Source of the DNA: Euryarchaeota archaeon UBA4
GTDB lineage: Archaea; Thermoplasmatota; Poseidoniia; Poseidoniales; Thalassarchaeaceae
Direction: 5' to 3'
Assembly: GCA_002497985.1 (NCBI GenBank)
Contig: DAFQ01000017.1
Location: 6,714 to 26,526, forward strand
DNA length: 19,813 bases
Shown here piece by piece: positions 1 to 7,534 of the stretch. The stretch's first letter is position 1. Each line of letters starts with the position of its first letter. The notes beneath the pieces are model-generated. The model did no database searches. It saw only the letters and a program-made list of their open reading frames with translations, and had not been told where the DNA came from. The position numbers were made by a program, and so were the translations under genes.

Positions 1-8
1 CTCCTCAT

Positions 9-28
9 GCCCCTCGGTTCGGAGGGGC
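9..28 (-). terminator. Stem-loop downstream of the XdhC gene (weak terminator candidate)
   Basis: A perfect 7-bp inverted repeat (GCCCCTC / GAGGGGC) with a 6-nt loop lies a few bases past the XdhC stop codon at 34-36. There is no T-run on the 3' side in the minus direction, so it is not a classical intrinsic terminator. It may stabilise the 3' end of the transcript or be chance. The rest of positions 1-33 shows nothing else. Confidence 0.25.
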
Positions 29-33
29 CGATT

Positions 34-900
34 TCAGTCTTCGGCTTCTCCGGGCAACCTGTCCATCGCGAGAATCTCTGCGCAGATGGCTATGGCGATC
101 TCCTCTGGTGAATCCGCTCCAATGTCGAGCCCAATTGGGCACCTAGCACTTGTGAGGGCATCCTCACCAATGCCAGCTTCGATAGCCGCTGCCTTGAACC
201 CGCTCCATTTTGTTCTGGAACCTATTACCCCGATCCTTGTTTTCCCGCCGACATTTCTCCGCAGAGCTCCAATGAGGAAATTCTGGTCTACCTCCCAGTC
301 ATGACCCAAAATCAGTATGTCTGAGAATCTCGATATCGATTCCCCTTCGCCCGAGTTAAAGAAATCAGAAACGGAGCAGTTGTGTAACTCCTCGGCAAGG
401 GGGTACCGTTCTCTGTTCGCATATTCCTCTCGAACGTCAAAGACACTGTGTTTCCAATCAAGGGTGTCACAAACTATTGCCACTGATCTGCCCACATGCC
501 CACCCCCACAAATTAGCAGATGTGGCACTGGCTCAACAACCTCCATAGCAACCGTCACACGGCCCCCGCATAGGCTGTCAAGGGCCACCACCTCTTGTCC
601 CTTCCCGTCTTTGTGCAGCAGGTATGTTTCCACTCGGCCTCCGATTTTACGAGCATCGTTCTCAGGGATGTCTAGTAATTCTCGGAGCGCATTTTCAACA
701 TTCATTTCGAGTCCGGCCCCGCCAACAGTTCCACATTTTCCACCATTAGATGAAATGGCCAGCCTCGCTCCCGGCTTACCAGGAACACTACCACTTGCGC
801 TAATTACGGAGGCCATGGCCACTCTCTCGCCCGCATCGACTCTCTCGACAACCCAAGCGAGAACCGTGCGCGTCATGGTGTTGGGAGACGTTACGGACAC
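34..900 (-). CDS. xdhC: XdhC/CoxF-family molybdenum hydroxylase maturation factor
   Basis: This is a 288-residue protein of the XdhC/CoxI family, whose members bind molybdenum cofactor and help sulfurate and insert it into xanthine dehydrogenase or CO-dehydrogenase-type enzymes. The N-terminal XdhC domain shows SGSVPGKPGARL (36-47), GTVGGAGLE (57-65) and the CGG of DSLCGGRV (108-115). A Rossmann-type domain follows, with LLICGGGHVGRS (128-139), DVRE (155-158), IGVIGSRTKW (223-232) and the family tail CPIGLDIGADSPEEIA (254-269). The start given is GTG at 900; an ATG at codon 9 (876) is an equal alternative, and neither has a clear Shine-Dalgarno. It follows the ZIP gene by 15 nt and is last in the minus-strand block. 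No hydroxylase subunit is in the window, so the client enzyme is unknown. Family assignment is firm; cofactor and client are inferred. Confidence 0.88.
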   Translation of the reverse strand: MSVTSPNTMTRTVLAWVVERVDAGERVAMASVISASGSVPGKPGARLAISSNGGKCGTVGGAGLEMNVENALRELLDIPENDARKIGGRVETYLLHKDGKGQEVVALDSLCGGRVTVAMEVVEPVPHLLICGGGHVGRSVAIVCDTLDWKHSVFDVREEYANRERYPLAEELHNCSVSDFFNSGEGESISRFSDILILGHDWEVDQNFLIGALRRNVGGKTRIGVIGSRTKWSGFKAAAIEAGIGEDALTSARCPIGLDIGADSPEEIAIAICAEILAMDRLPGEAED

Positions 901-915
901 TTTGGGATTGCGCTA

Positions 916-1725
916 TTACCCGAGAGCCACATCGAGTACCATCATTATGGTGAATCCGATCATTAGTCCCATCGTAGCTATGTCTCCATTTTTCCCTCTA
1001 TGCGCCTCTGGAATAAGCTCCTCCGCGACTACGAAAATCATTGCACCAGCAGCGAATGCCAAGGCATAGGGGAGTATCGGGGTCATGTAGATAATTGCCG
1101 CTGCCCCAATCACAGCAGAAATGGGTTCGACCAGTGCAGATAATTGGCCCCACCAGAAACTCTCCTTCCTCGAAAGCCCTTCTCTCCTTAGTGGGACTGA
1201 TACTGCTGCGCCTTCCGGGAAATTCTGGATACCTATCCCTATTGATAGGGCGATAGCAGCACCTATGCCATCGCCCGAGGAAGCCGCCCCAAAGGCGACA
1301 CCCACGGCCAAACCCTCTGGAATGTTGTGAAGGGTGATGGCGGATATCAGAAGCTTGCTCCTGTGCCAAGTTGTCTTGATTCCCTCAACTTCTTCTGGAG
1401 GGGCCCCTGGGTGGAGGTGCGGAAGATAAGCATCAATCACTCTCATCCCGATTCCTCCCAGGATGAATCCCAAGGCAGCGGGCAAGACCTTCTCGAGACC
1501 CTCTCCCGAGGTTTGATCTATGGCCGGACCCAGCAGGCCGAAGCAACTCGCAGCAATCATCACTCCCGCGGCGAAACCTAGCATCCCATCCAGCATCTTA
1601 CGATTTATCTCCTCGAAGAAGAAGACTAGTCCAGCACCAGCCGCGGTCATGAACCAAGTGAAAAGTCCCGCAATGAATGCCTGTTGAACCGGACTATATC
1701 CGTCAATCAGCGATAAAACGTCCAC
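916..1725 (-). CDS. ZIP-family divalent metal transporter (zinc/iron uptake)
   Basis: This 269-residue, roughly 8-helix membrane protein belongs to the ZIP (ZupT/GufA-like) family, which moves Zn2+, Fe2+ or Mn2+ into the cytoplasm. The two metal-site helices are plain: HNIPEG (133-138) in TM4 and QNFPEG (167-172) in TM5. Glu200 follows in the next helix and AEELIPEAH (234-242) near the end. The loop before TM4 has the histidines of LPHLHPGAPPEE (101-112), in the position of the usual ZIP metal-binding loop. The start is GTG at 1725; the next methionine lies inside the first helix, so a later start is unlikely. No Shine-Dalgarno is seen. It sits 45 nt after the MocA-like gene and 15 nt before xdhC. 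Metal specificity cannot be read from the sequence. Confidence 0.9.
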   Translation of the reverse strand: MDVLSLIDGYSPVQQAFIAGLFTWFMTAAGAGLVFFFEEINRKMLDGMLGFAAGVMIAASCFGLLGPAIDQTSGEGLEKVLPAALGFILGGIGMRVIDAYLPHLHPGAPPEEVEGIKTTWHRSKLLISAITLHNIPEGLAVGVAFGAASSGDGIGAAIALSIGIGIQNFPEGAAVSVPLRREGLSRKESFWWGQLSALVEPISAVIGAAAIIYMTPILPYALAFAAGAMIFVVAEELIPEAHRGKNGDIATMGLMIGFTIMMVLDVALG

Positions 1726-1770
1726 GTTCTAATGGGGGGACGAACGCATGATTAACCTGCCCATCGAATT

Positions 1771-2346
1771 TCACAACTCACCTAGGGACTTGGATAAACC
1801 CTCCAGGTCTTCTGGGGTGTCAATGTTGAGGTGGAGGTGGGCATCTTCGACATCCACTTTGATAGATTTCACAATCTCATTAAGCGGGACGTCAGGGGAA
1901 GAGGAGAGTATGCGTGATATGTCTCTTCCACAAACGATCAGTGGATGACCGCCCCTGCCAAAGTTGGAGGGCGATGAACTAACGATGGACGACGATATTG
2001 TTTGCAGGGTCGAATCCGAAAAACCAGGCCTGTCTACGGGAACTACCAGTACCCTCATGTCTCCCTCAATAGTTTCTCTCAAATGCCTAATTCCGACTTG
2101 AATCGTCCCAGTTCTCCCACTCTCGGGATCCTCATTGACTATGACGGGGATATTTCCGACAGATGCTCTAACCTCACTAAATATCTCCTCCCGAGTTACA
2201 ATGACTATTCGCGCCCCAGTGGCCTCTACCCTCGAAGCTAGCCAACCCACGAGTGTCCCATTTCCCATTTTTATCAGGGCCTTCGGAGTTCCAAGCCTAC
2301 TACTCCTACCAGCCGCAAGCAAAACGCAGCAAAGCACGTCCGCCAT
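1771..2346 (-). CDS. MobA/MocA-like NTP transferase (molybdenum-cofactor nucleotidyltransferase family)
   Basis: This is a 191-residue protein of the MobA-like NTP-transferase fold. It has the nucleotide-binding loop LLAAGRSSRLGTPKAL at residues 9-24, PVDRPGF (103-109) in the place of the usual DQP metal-binding motif, GGHPLIV (132-138) and a C-terminal NIDTPEDL (174-181). Relatives (MocA, and MobA-like proteins found with CoxI/XdhC) transfer CMP or GMP to molybdopterin; others are sugar-phosphate nucleotidyltransferases. The xdhC gene two positions downstream favours the molybdenum role, which is inference. ATG at 2346 was chosen because its A is the last base of the upstream TGA stop (a TGATG coupling); one more in-frame TTG lies just upstream. 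Substrate nucleotide (CTP or GTP) is not decided by what is visible. Confidence 0.8.
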   Translation of the reverse strand: MADVLCCVLLAAGRSSRLGTPKALIKMGNGTLVGWLASRVEATGARIVIVTREEIFSEVRASVGNIPVIVNEDPESGRTGTIQVGIRHLRETIEGDMRVLVVPVDRPGFSDSTLQTISSSIVSSSPSNFGRGGHPLIVCGRDISRILSSSPDVPLNEIVKSIKVDVEDAHLHLNIDTPEDLEGLSKSLGEL

Positions 2347-3491
2347 CAATTACCACTTGTCATTTCTCGGCCTATGATGAGTCTTTGTATCTGGCTTGAC
2401 CCCTCAAAAATCTGAACCACCTTGGCTCCGCGCATCCTCCTAGCTACTGGGTACTCTTCCGAGTAACCGTACCCGCCGAAAACCTGTACCGCGTCAGTAG
2501 TTACTTCCATGGCCATGTCTGCAGCGAACCTCTTGGCATGGGCGGCCTCGAGCGTATTCTTCTCTCCTGAGTCGGACTTGATGGCAGCTTTCCAGGTGAG
2601 CAGTCTTGCGGCTTCCACTTTGGTCGCCATATCAGCTAGCATGAATGAAATTGCTTGGTGCTTAATGATGGGCTTGCCGAAAGTACTCCTCTCTGTAGCG
2701 TACTGAATCGCCTCCTCTAATGCCCCTCTGGCATTTCCCACTGCATGAGAGGAGATGGTCGGCCTTGAAAGATCGAATGCCTTCATGGCATTCATCCAAC
2801 CACCATTCTCTTCACCCCCAACTAGGTTGTCCGATGGAACTCTAACATCCGTGAAGGTCACTGAGCGAGTGTCAGAGCACCTCTGCCCCATGTTGTCCTC
2901 CTTCTTCCCTAGCTCGACTCCTTCTGAGTTCGCATCTACGATGAAACCGCTCATTCCTTGGTATCCTGCTGTCTTGTCAGTATATGCCAAAACGAAGAAC
3001 CAATCAGCATATCCTGCTCCAGTAATCCACATTTTACTTCCATTCAGTATGTAGTCATCGCCATCCTTTACCGCTTCAGTCTGTATGGATTGTACGTCAC
3101 TACCTGCTCCTGGCTCAGTAACGCAATAGGATGCTATGCAGCCCTCGGCCACCTTTGTCATGTAACGCTCCTTTTGATCCTCGGTCCCTCCAGTCAGTAT
3201 TGGGTACGAGGCTAGCATGGTGCTACCGCACGCGGTAGCGAAACCTGGGTCTCCTGCCCCGAATTCTTCGCAGACGATGACTTCTTCGAACGAGCCCATT
3301 CCCCCGCCACCGTATTTCTCGGGGATCTTCAGAGTCAGTAGGCCATTGTCACTAGCCTTTCGTATGGCCTCCCTAGGAAACTCGCTATCCCTGTCCCATC
3401 TCCCAGCATTAGGCTTGATTTCTTCATTGGCGAAGTCCCTGGCTAGCTCCTGGAGCATTAGCTGCTCCTCGCTCAATGCAAAGTCGACCAT
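2346..3491 (-). CDS. Acyl-CoA dehydrogenase (FAD)
   Basis: This 381-residue protein is a full-length acyl-CoA dehydrogenase, which oxidises an acyl-CoA to the trans-2-enoyl-CoA and passes electrons to electron-transfer flavoprotein. It shows the FAD/substrate segment YCVTEPGAGSDV (122-133), the MWITGAGYADWF stretch (154-165), STFGKPIIKHQA (269-280), the C-terminal VFGGYGYSEEYPVAR (337-351) and IFEGSSQIQR (361-370), where Glu363 aligns with the catalytic base of the short/medium-chain family. Length matches the family. ATG at 3491 gives the expected N-terminus. Its stop overlaps the start of the MocA-like gene. The fused 2-oxoacid dehydrogenase E1 is two genes upstream, so a branched-chain acyl-CoA (isovaleryl or isobutyryl) is a reasonable guess, but chain specificity is not proven. 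No ETF genes are in the window. Confidence 0.95.
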   Translation of the reverse strand: MVDFALSEEQLMLQELARDFANEEIKPNAGRWDRDSEFPREAIRKASDNGLLTLKIPEKYGGGGMGSFEEVIVCEEFGAGDPGFATACGSTMLASYPILTGGTEDQKERYMTKVAEGCIASYCVTEPGAGSDVQSIQTEAVKDGDDYILNGSKMWITGAGYADWFFVLAYTDKTAGYQGMSGFIVDANSEGVELGKKEDNMGQRCSDTRSVTFTDVRVPSDNLVGGEENGGWMNAMKAFDLSRPTISSHAVGNARGALEEAIQYATERSTFGKPIIKHQAISFMLADMATKVEAARLLTWKAAIKSDSGEKNTLEAAHAKRFAADMAMEVTTDAVQVFGGYGYSEEYPVARRMRGAKVVQIFEGSSQIQRLIIGREMTSGN

Positions 3492-3514
3492 GCTCTCAGG
3501 AGCGGGTACAGGGA

Positions 3515-4456
3515 TTAGAGTATTATGGACATGTAAATCAGGTATCCGACGACCATCGATACACCAGTAGTCTTCCCTATCTCCCTATCATCCAGCAACA
3601 TTCCAGCAACTAAACCCGAGGTAATCAGGACTACCCATATGTCCCTGTCAGCAAAGTTAGGTGAGACCAAAATTCCCCCGCCGATGGCAGCCGTGGCCCC
3701 CAGTATCCCTAGTATGTTCATCATATTGGATCCCAGTACATTGCCAACAGCCACGCCACCTTGGCCCCTTAGTCCGGCAACCAGCGTCACAGCAAGTTCT
3801 GGGAGGGATGTCCCTAGAGCCACAACCGAAAGTCCGATCACTGCCTCAGAGATGCCCATGTCCGAAGCAATCCCAGTCGCCCCATCTACAAGGAACTCCG
3901 CGCCCTTCCAAATCAAGGCCCCTCCGATGATTGTCACTGCCATTGAAATCAATACATTGTCAGGCACCCATGACTCTTCCAACTCTCTTTCAGCATCCTC
4001 CTTGGAATTGACGTACGAGTATGTGTAGTAGCCAACCAGCATTGATAGCATCAGTATTCCGAAGTACCAGGTTATTTCACCATAAATGACCATGGCCAGT
4101 AGTATGAGAGTGGCCAGCATCATCGCCATTGCGTCCCTTCTGACGCCCTCACCCGGGTCGGAAGCGGCACCTAGGAAAGATGCAGTTCCGAGTACCAGCA
4201 TCACATTCGCAACATTGGATCCCAATACGCCTCCGACGGCTAGGTCCGGCTGACCCCCTGCTACAGCTTCTAGGGACACTGCAAGCTCCGGCAGAGATGT
4301 GCCTATGGCAACAATCGTGAAACCGATTAGGAGCGGCGGGACTTTCATCTTCCTCGCCAACACCACCGCTCCCTGGACAACCACTTCTCCCCCTCCAAGC
4401 AGGAGCGCAAATCCTCCAATCACTAACAACCAGTCAGTAGTCATTGAAGCATCCAC
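3515..4456 (-). CDS. CaCA-family Na+/Ca2+ (cation) exchanger, YrbG-like
   Basis: This 313-residue membrane protein, about ten hydrophobic segments, is a CaCA-superfamily exchanger that extrudes Ca2+ against Na+ or H+. The two inverted alpha repeats are clear: GTSLPEL at 52-58 with VLGSN at 77-81, and GTSLPEL at 215-221 with VLGSN at 240-244. A short charged loop (about 150-165) joins the halves. The length and paired repeats match archaeal and YrbG-type exchangers such as NCX_Mj. The longest start is GTG at 4456; ATG at 4444 (309 residues) is at least as likely, and neither has a Shine-Dalgarno. It lies 23 nt before the acyl-CoA dehydrogenase and 51 nt after the E1 gene. Coupling ion and cation are not determined. 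Its position between two catabolic genes has no obvious functional reason. Confidence 0.9.
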   Translation of the reverse strand: MDASMTTDWLLVIGGFALLLGGGEVVVQGAVVLARKMKVPPLLIGFTIVAIGTSLPELAVSLEAVAGGQPDLAVGGVLGSNVANVMLVLGTASFLGAASDPGEGVRRDAMAMMLATLILLAMVIYGEITWYFGILMLSMLVGYYTYSYVNSKEDAERELEESWVPDNVLISMAVTIIGGALIWKGAEFLVDGATGIASDMGISEAVIGLSVVALGTSLPELAVTLVAGLRGQGGVAVGNVLGSNMMNILGILGATAAIGGGILVSPNFADRDIWVVLITSGLVAGMLLDDREIGKTTGVSMVVGYLIYMSIIL

Positions 4457-4507
4457 GCAACTACGAGTGGTGAACGACTCATGACGGTTTCCATGTTTGA
4501 CCCGCCT

Positions 4508-7378
4508 CTATTTGCAAGACCTGATTATATGCCTCAGGACAAGTTCCGGAGTCGGTATGGTGTGGTCTTCCAAAGTTGGAGAGAAAGGTACTGGGGTGTC
4601 CAATGCGCCAATTACCGTTGGCGGGCTTTCAAGGCTCCAGAAAGCCTCTTCGAGAATTCTACTGCTAATTGTATGCCCCAATCCACCGGTCCACTGGGAT
4701 TCTTGGAGTACTAGGAGCCTACTAGTCCTGATGGTGGAATCCACACAAGTGCCGACATCAAATGGCTGAATGGTTCTCAAATCTACAACCTCCGCCTCAA
4801 TCCCCGTCTCAGCGGCCTTTTCAGCGGCCTTAAGGGCCACATGCACCATTGCGCCCCATGTCACAATGGTGATGTCCTTGCCTCCTCTGATGATATTCGC
4901 CTTTCCGATAGAAGTCTCGCCTGATTCAATCCTCTCATGGACGGACTTTGTGTCGACTATCTGATTAATCGAATCTCCCCAACCAGTGACTCCACCCCTC
5001 AGGCCATACAGTCCGATGTGCTCCAGGAAAATGAAAGGATCAGGAAGCGCATGCCCCTCGATTAGTAGGTCGAAAGCATCTTGGGGGTTGCTGGGGAATG
5101 CAATCACCAATCCAGGGTCATTTGTGAACCAGGACTCAATCATATTGGCGTGAAACGGACCACTCCTAGTTTTTGCACCAAGGGGTATTCTTACTGTCAT
5201 TGGGACATCGGCACCCCATCTCCACCTCAGTTGTGCAGCATTGTTGATCAGGGGGTTCATCGCCAGGGCGGCAAAACCCCCGAACTGTATCTCTGCCATC
5301 GGCCTCATACCTCCAAGAGCCGCTCCCGTGGCAGAATTGATGATTATCGACTCCGATAGGGGCATGTCAAGTAATTTTGATTGATGCCCCTTGGCCCTAA
5401 GTGGGATATTCATTCCGAATGCCCCAGCAACCTCCATATCCTCTCCCATGAATACAATTTCATCCCCGTATTTCTCAGCTAACTCGACCATCGAATTTTG
5501 GATGGATCTGCTGAAAGTCCACGAATTTGAAGCATCGGAGAATTCCATAGAAACCTCCCCAACTCCCAGTTCTCCAACTGTCGGCGGTCTCTCTGAATTG
5601 ATGGTATCGAATTGCTCGGCGTGACTTCTGGCATCGTAAATCGAAGTAATGCCCTCTCCGACCGTATTCCCTTCCGGCCATGGCATTTCCTCCATCTCTT
5701 CTCTAGACTTGTCGACGTATTCCGCCTCCTCTTGCTCCATCGACTGCAATGCCCTTTCACTTGCCCCCAGCCCAATCAACAGGTTTCTGTGGTTCGGAAT
5801 GGGGTCCTTTTCGGACCAGTATGAAAGAAGGGCACGGTCGACATAACCAGGGGGATTTCCCGAAATTGACCCTAGATACAGGTCATCATGGTGATGAGCA
5901 TGACCGCACCCCCTCATCGTTTCAACATGGATCAGGGTCGCCCCCCCTCCAGACACTGCAATCTCCCTCGCCACGCAAACAGACGAGTAGAATTGTGAGG
6001 GGTCCGAACCGTCAATTGTCCAGGAGGGAATTCCCATGGCGTAACCCTTGTCTCCGAAGGTCTCTGCCCCGGATTGGCCAATGACGAAAGTATCGAGTGC
6101 GATCTGATTATTCTGTATCATGTAGCATATCGGCAAACCCCTAGTTCCAGCTAGGTTCATCGCCTCCCAAAACTCCCCACTGCTGCTACATCCCTCCCCC
6201 ACGGGAGCCAGGTGAAATCTACCTAGGTCGAGTCTAAGTGAAGCGAGAGCCACTCCAGTAGCAGTAGCACTGGCGATTGGGAGTGGGGCAGTGGGCGGCA
6301 ATACGCCCTTTTCCCAATTGCCGATGTGCAGGTCACGCCCTCCTGAACCCAAATGCCCACCATCCATGTATGAGCCAGACTTGCCCATTTGAGCCGAGAA
6401 GACCTCCAATGGGGTCTGCCCCATTGCCAACGCCAGCCCAACATCCCTGATCATCGGGGCGACTATATCCGGACTTCCACCACCCTCTTCGATACCATCT
6501 ACAGCCCTCTTCATTGCGGAGGCACAAGCAACGATCCCTTCTTGCCAGGTGGACCTGAAACCCTTTCCTCCAAATGTCCCTCCATCGGGCGTCGGTATTC
6601 CGTTCGTAAAGAGGTCTTTCAGGTGCTCATCTATCATTCTGGTTCTCGTCATCCATCTCTGCCACTGCATTCGTTGCTCAATTCCGATTGACGCATTGTA
6701 CCCCATCCTCCTGAGACAAATCTTGATGTCCAGAAGGAATCTTTCGGTTCTTCTCGCTATGTGGTCTGAACCCTTCCTTCTCGGTATGACCTCTGTTTCA
6801 CCAATTCCTGCAAACAGCGGTTCCAGAATCCTGTCAGAAAGAACCCCGTCAATACTCGAAACTAAGGCTATGCAGAATTCATGGTATGGCTCTCCTTTGA
6901 ATGACCTTGGGGGCGCAAGGCTGTCCCAACATTTTGCAACCACCTCTAGATGGCCATCATGCCTCTCTGCAACAAACCTAAGCAATTCTGACCGGACTCC
7001 TGCTGAACTCAGGGGACTGGAAAAATTCAACGCATTCGCAGGTTGCCATTTACTGGCATGAATGGGGGGAAGATCGACTTGTTGAGGGGATTCACTTGCC
7101 TCAGACTCACGTTTCTCGCCCCTATCTAGGGCATCAGCGTCACGTCTGATGCACTCATTTTTCAAATCTTCAACACTGAGCCCCAGCTCCCGTTCCCATA
7201 CATCCACCTTCCTCCGGCGCCCTTTTCCAGAGCTAGACCTGTCAAGTGTCACCCTTACTCTGGAATCACAAGAAGTGCAAGCCCGATCAAGTCTGGATGT
7301 ACTTTCGCTTCTTGTCTGCCATACTTGGTGTTTGGAGCATTCGGGGCATTTCCACACCCCTTGTCTGAAAACCACCAT
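4508..7378 (-). CDS. Fused E1 alpha-beta subunit of a 2-oxoacid (branched-chain type) dehydrogenase with N-terminal zinc ribbon
   Basis: This 956-residue thiamine-diphosphate enzyme should decarboxylate a 2-oxoacid and acylate the lipoyl domain of an E2 subunit not present here. Three parts are visible. Residues 1-60 hold a zinc-ribbon-like CPEC (11-14) ... CTSC (34-37). Residues about 60-235 are charged and not recognised. The alpha region (about 236-520) has YMDGGHLG (337-344), GEGCSSSGEF (394-403) ... IQNNQIAL (421-428) as the ThDP/metal motif, and ETMRGCGHAHHHDD (486-499). The beta region (about 620-956) has GEDMEVAGAFG (645-655), PLSESII (673-679), GPFHANMIESWFTNDPG (740-756) and DLRTIQPFD (866-874). 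The usual GDG of the metal motif is GEG. ATG at 7378 is preferred; a TTG at 7408 is the only longer start. Branched-chain specificity is inferred from beta-region similarity and the nearby acyl-CoA dehydrogenase; pyruvate or acetoin types are not excluded. Confidence 0.88.
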   Translation of the reverse strand: MVVFRQGVWKCPECSKHQVWQTRSESTSRLDRACTSCDSRVRVTLDRSSSGKGRRRKVDVWERELGLSVEDLKNECIRRDADALDRGEKRESEASESPQQVDLPPIHASKWQPANALNFSSPLSSAGVRSELLRFVAERHDGHLEVVAKCWDSLAPPRSFKGEPYHEFCIALVSSIDGVLSDRILEPLFAGIGETEVIPRRKGSDHIARRTERFLLDIKICLRRMGYNASIGIEQRMQWQRWMTRTRMIDEHLKDLFTNGIPTPDGGTFGGKGFRSTWQEGIVACASAMKRAVDGIEEGGGSPDIVAPMIRDVGLALAMGQTPLEVFSAQMGKSGSYMDGGHLGSGGRDLHIGNWEKGVLPPTAPLPIASATATGVALASLRLDLGRFHLAPVGEGCSSSGEFWEAMNLAGTRGLPICYMIQNNQIALDTFVIGQSGAETFGDKGYAMGIPSWTIDGSDPSQFYSSVCVAREIAVSGGGATLIHVETMRGCGHAHHHDDLYLGSISGNPPGYVDRALLSYWSEKDPIPNHRNLLIGLGASERALQSMEQEEAEYVDKSREEMEEMPWPEGNTVGEGITSIYDARSHAEQFDTINSERPPTVGELGVGEVSMEFSDASNSWTFSRSIQNSMVELAEKYGDEIVFMGEDMEVAGAFGMNIPLRAKGHQSKLLDMPLSESIIINSATGAALGGMRPMAEIQFGGFAALAMNPLINNAAQLRWRWGADVPMTVRIPLGAKTRSGPFHANMIESWFTNDPGLVIAFPSNPQDAFDLLIEGHALPDPFIFLEHIGLYGLRGGVTGWGDSINQIVDTKSVHERIESGETSIGKANIIRGGKDITIVTWGAMVHVALKAAEKAAETGIEAEVVDLRTIQPFDVGTCVDSTIRTSRLLVLQESQWTGGLGHTISSRILEEAFWSLESPPTVIGALDTPVPFSPTLEDHTIPTPELVLRHIIRSCK

Positions 7379-7534
7379 GTTCCTTCGGAAGAGTATGTAG
7401 TACAACAATTATTCGATTGATTGAATTAGTATTCACCACATTTAGAACAAATATTCTCAATATTGTGGGAAATATTGTGTTTTATTGCCTAATTACCACA
7501 AATAAACGTTGTACTGAGATATATTACACCACAA
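7379..7534 (-). promoter_or_regulatory. AT-rich promoter/operator region of the E1 block with repeated TGTGGT elements
   Basis: This is the longest noncoding stretch of the window and much more AT-rich than its surroundings. The minus strand carries TGTGGT three times in the same orientation (plus-strand ACCACA at 7435-7440, 7495-7500 and 7528-7533), each followed by an AT-rich run. Between the first two, AATATTGTG is repeated at 7459-7467 and 7471-7479 on the plus strand, and CAATATTG at 7458-7465 is a perfect palindrome. An AT-rich AATAATTG lies about 30 nt before the E1 ATG and could be the TATA element. The region starts directly at the moeB stop and feeds only the E1 block, so it is probably that block's promoter with regulator sites. 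No regulator is encoded nearby. Confidence 0.6.

Noticed and set aside
9..28. tRNA T-arm-like GGTTCG hairpin
   Set aside because: The stem is 7 bp and the loop lacks the 7-nt T-loop pattern; no acceptor, D or anticodon arms are nearby.
317..1069. 250-codon plus-strand open frame
   Set aside because: It lies opposite xdhC and the ZIP gene, is rich in Ser, Pro and Thr as antisense frames are, and matches nothing; the minus-strand genes have clear family motifs.
7435..7533. TGTGGT repeats as a CRISPR or minisatellite
   Set aside because: Units are only 6 nt, unevenly spaced, without conserved longer repeats or unique spacers of equal length.
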